This document shows, piece by piece, positions 62,862-64,000 of a DNA stretch of 64,000 nt. The position numbers were made by a program, and so were the translations under genes. Source of the DNA: Petrolisthes cinctipes. Lineage: Eukaryota > Arthropoda > Malacostraca > Decapoda > Porcellanidae. The notes under the pieces are model-generated. The model saw only the letters and a list, made by a program, of their open reading frames with translations, did no database searches and had not been told where the DNA came from. The stretch is taken from NCBI GenBank assembly GCA_033782935.1, contig JAWQEG010000166.1:648001-712000 (forward strand), in the 5' to 3' direction. Position 1 is the first letter of the stretch, and the number at the start of each line of letters is the position of its first letter.

Positions 62862-64000
62862 TTAACATATCGACTTTTTGCACCTAAAATATCGATTTTG
62901 AGCATGTTTTGGGCCTATATTTTGGAAATTTTCTAGCACTGAGTAGGCATGTACAGATCGCTTCTGGGACCCAAAAATATCGGATTTTCGGGTGTTTTGA
63001 GCCTGAGTTTGGGATATAAACGGGTAAAGAAGATGCATACACATATTGACTTTGGGCACCTAAAATATCGAATTTTAGCATGTTTTAGGCCTGTATATTG
63101 AAAAAACTCTAAAACGGAGTAGGCATGTACAGATCGCTTCTGGGACCCAAAAATAGAGAATATTCGGGTGTTTTGAGCCTGAATTTGGGATATAAACGGG
63201 TACAGAAGATGCATACATATATTGACTTTGGGCACCTAAAATATCGAATTTCAGCATGTTTTGGGACTGTATATTGAAAATACTCTCACACGGAGTAGGC
63301 ATGTACAGATCGCCTCTGAGACCAAAAAATATCGAATTTTTGGTGTTTAGAGCCTGAATTTGAGATATAAACGGGTACAGAAGATGCATGCACATATCGA
63401 CTTTGGGCACCAAAAATATCGATTTTTAGCATGCTTTGGGCCTATATTTTGAAGATATTCTAGCATTAAGTAGGTATGTACAGATCGCTTCTGGGACCCA
63501 AGAATATCGAATTTTCGAGTGTTTTGAACCTGAATTTGAGATATAAACGGGTACAGAAGATGCATGCACATATCGACGTTTTGCACCTAAAATATCGATT
63601 TTTTGCATGTTTAGGGTCTGCATCTTGAAAACATTCTAGCAAGGAGTAGGCATGTACAGATCGCTTCTGGGACCCCAAAATATCGAATTTTCGGGTGTTT
63701 TGAGCCAGTATTTGGTATATAAACGGGTACAGAAGATACATACACATATTGACTTTTGGCACCTAAAATATCGAATTTTACCATGTTTTAGGCCTGTAAC
63801 TTGAAAATACTCTAACAGGGAGTAGGCATGTACAGATCGCTTCTGGGACCCAAAAATATCGAATTTTCGGGTGTTTTGATCCTGAATTCTAGATATAAAC
63901 GGGTACAGAAGATGCATGCACATATCGACTTTGGACACCTAAAATATCGATTTTTAGCATGTTTTGAGCCTATATTTTGAAAACATTCTAGAACTGAGTA
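62862..64000 (+). repeat. Terminal HOR unit 5 (cut by the window edge)
   Basis: Matches unit 3 at 2,282 bp at its start and then the complete units. It keeps the full gatgcatacatatattg (63209) where units 2-4 have lost one base. Private changes are atcgattttttgcatgttta (about 63593) and gagccagtatttgg (63701). It would end near 64090, so the array continues beyond the window. Confidence 0.85.

Larger units (their letters stand above)
1..64000. repeat. Satellite DNA array, ~176-bp monomer, ~364 tandem copies
   Basis: The motif gtaggcatgtacag recurs about every 176 bases from position 12 to the last bases of the window (63998), always on the + strand. Dividing the distance by the local spacing gives about 364 monomers averaging 175.8 bp. 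Every monomer carries the same landmarks in order: gtaggcatgtacagatcgc, ctgggaccca, aatatcgaattttcgg, gagcctgaattt, gatataaacgggtacag, atgcatgcacatatcgac, ctaaaatatcgattttt, gcatgttttgggcct, and a class-specific end. Consensus G+C is about 39%. No interruption, inversion or inserted element was found. Monomer length close to a nucleosomal repeat and multi-level HORs are typical of eukaryotic centromeric or pericentromeric satellites; that role is inference. The family and species are not recognised. Confidence 0.98.
57961..64000 (+). repeat. Terminal 7-mer HOR array, period ~1,229 bp
   Basis: Seven monomers in the order W-X-X-Y-Z-X-V repeat with very few differences and run off the right edge. 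The anchor ttaacatatcgactttttgc occurs at 58297, 59351, 60580, 61633 and 62862, so successive units measure 1,054, 1,229, 1,053 and 1,229 bp. The short units each lack one monomer, at different places. Distinctive marks are ttttaccatgttttaggcc, gaaaaaactctaaaacgg, actctcacacgg, gaattctagatata and gagccagaatttggtata. This is the most homogeneous long stretch in the window. Confidence 0.9.

Noticed and set aside
1..64000. Hundreds of open frames of 60-224 codons, mostly on the reverse strand, as protein genes
   Set aside because: They are the same stretch of one monomer read again and again, starting and stopping at fixed monomer positions and changing frame at each 176-bp boundary. There is no codon-position bias, no splice or promoter context, and lengths change with random indels.
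1..64000. CRISPR array
   Set aside because: The repeats are contiguous 176-bp monomers without unique spacers of fixed length, and there are no cas genes.
1..64000. Ribosomal intergenic spacer or other gene-linked tandem repeat
   Set aside because: No rRNA, tRNA or other gene sequence is found anywhere in the 64 kb, and the HOR organisation is that of a satellite array.
1..64000. Assignment to a named satellite family or species
   Set aside because: The monomer does not match any centromeric satellite I can recall with confidence (for example the 178-bp Arabidopsis, 171-bp alpha or 92-bp soybean repeats), so no name is given.

Overview
The whole 64 kb is one uninterrupted head-to-tail array of an AT-rich satellite repeat with a monomer of about 176 bp, roughly 364 copies, all in the same orientation. 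I see no gene, RNA gene, transposon, telomeric repeat, microsatellite or unique sequence anywhere. Such an array, with near nucleosome-length monomers and multi-level higher-order repeats (HORs), points to a eukaryotic centromere or pericentromere (plant or animal). I do not recognise the satellite family and cannot name the species. A centromeric role is inferred from organisation alone.

Three levels of structure can be read by eye. (1) The 176-bp monomer is itself an old dimer: its two 88-bp halves align without gaps at about 68% identity (60 of 88 positions in my consensus). (2) Monomers fall into classes that are easiest to tell apart by their last 20 or so bases. I call them C (gaaaatattctagcactga), V (gaaaacattctagaactga), W (ggaaattttctagcactga), X (gaaaatactctaaca plus cgga or ggga), Y (gaagatattctagcattaa), Z (gaaaacattctagcaagga) and U (cgaattactttttaaaaa). 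(3) Classes are arranged in multi-monomer blocks that recur at offsets that are near-multiples of 176 bp.

Layout: 1-0.9 kb, divergent monomers; 0.9-4.35 kb, a mosaic whose pieces reappear reordered at 9.0-13.1 kb; 4.35-5.8 kb, module S; 5.8-9.0 kb, a 7-mer HOR; 9.0-13.1 kb, reordered copies; 13.15-14.6 kb, S; 14.6-16.4 kb, module T; 16.4-17.25 kb, P; 17.25-20.9 kb, Q; 21.0-27.1 kb, R; 27.1-31.0 kb, T twice; 31.0-32.3 kb, P; 32.3-33.3 kb, S; 33.3-36.9 kb, R; 36.9-38.6 kb, T; 38.6-39.9 kb, P; 39.9-40.9 kb, S; 40.9-47.3 kb, R; 47.3-52.0 kb, T twice; 52.0-57.9 kb, P and Q; 58-64 kb, a highly homogenised 7-mer HOR of about 1,229 bp that continues past the right edge. T is followed by P throughout, and R by T, so the centre behaves as super-repeats of 7.56 kb (43 monomers) and 10.38 kb (59 monomers) that differ by whole-monomer insertions and deletions.

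Local tandem duplications of 1, 3, 6 and 13 monomers record recent unequal exchange or replication slippage. The reverse strand carries many open frames of 60-224 codons. They follow from the repeat sequence and are not called as genes.
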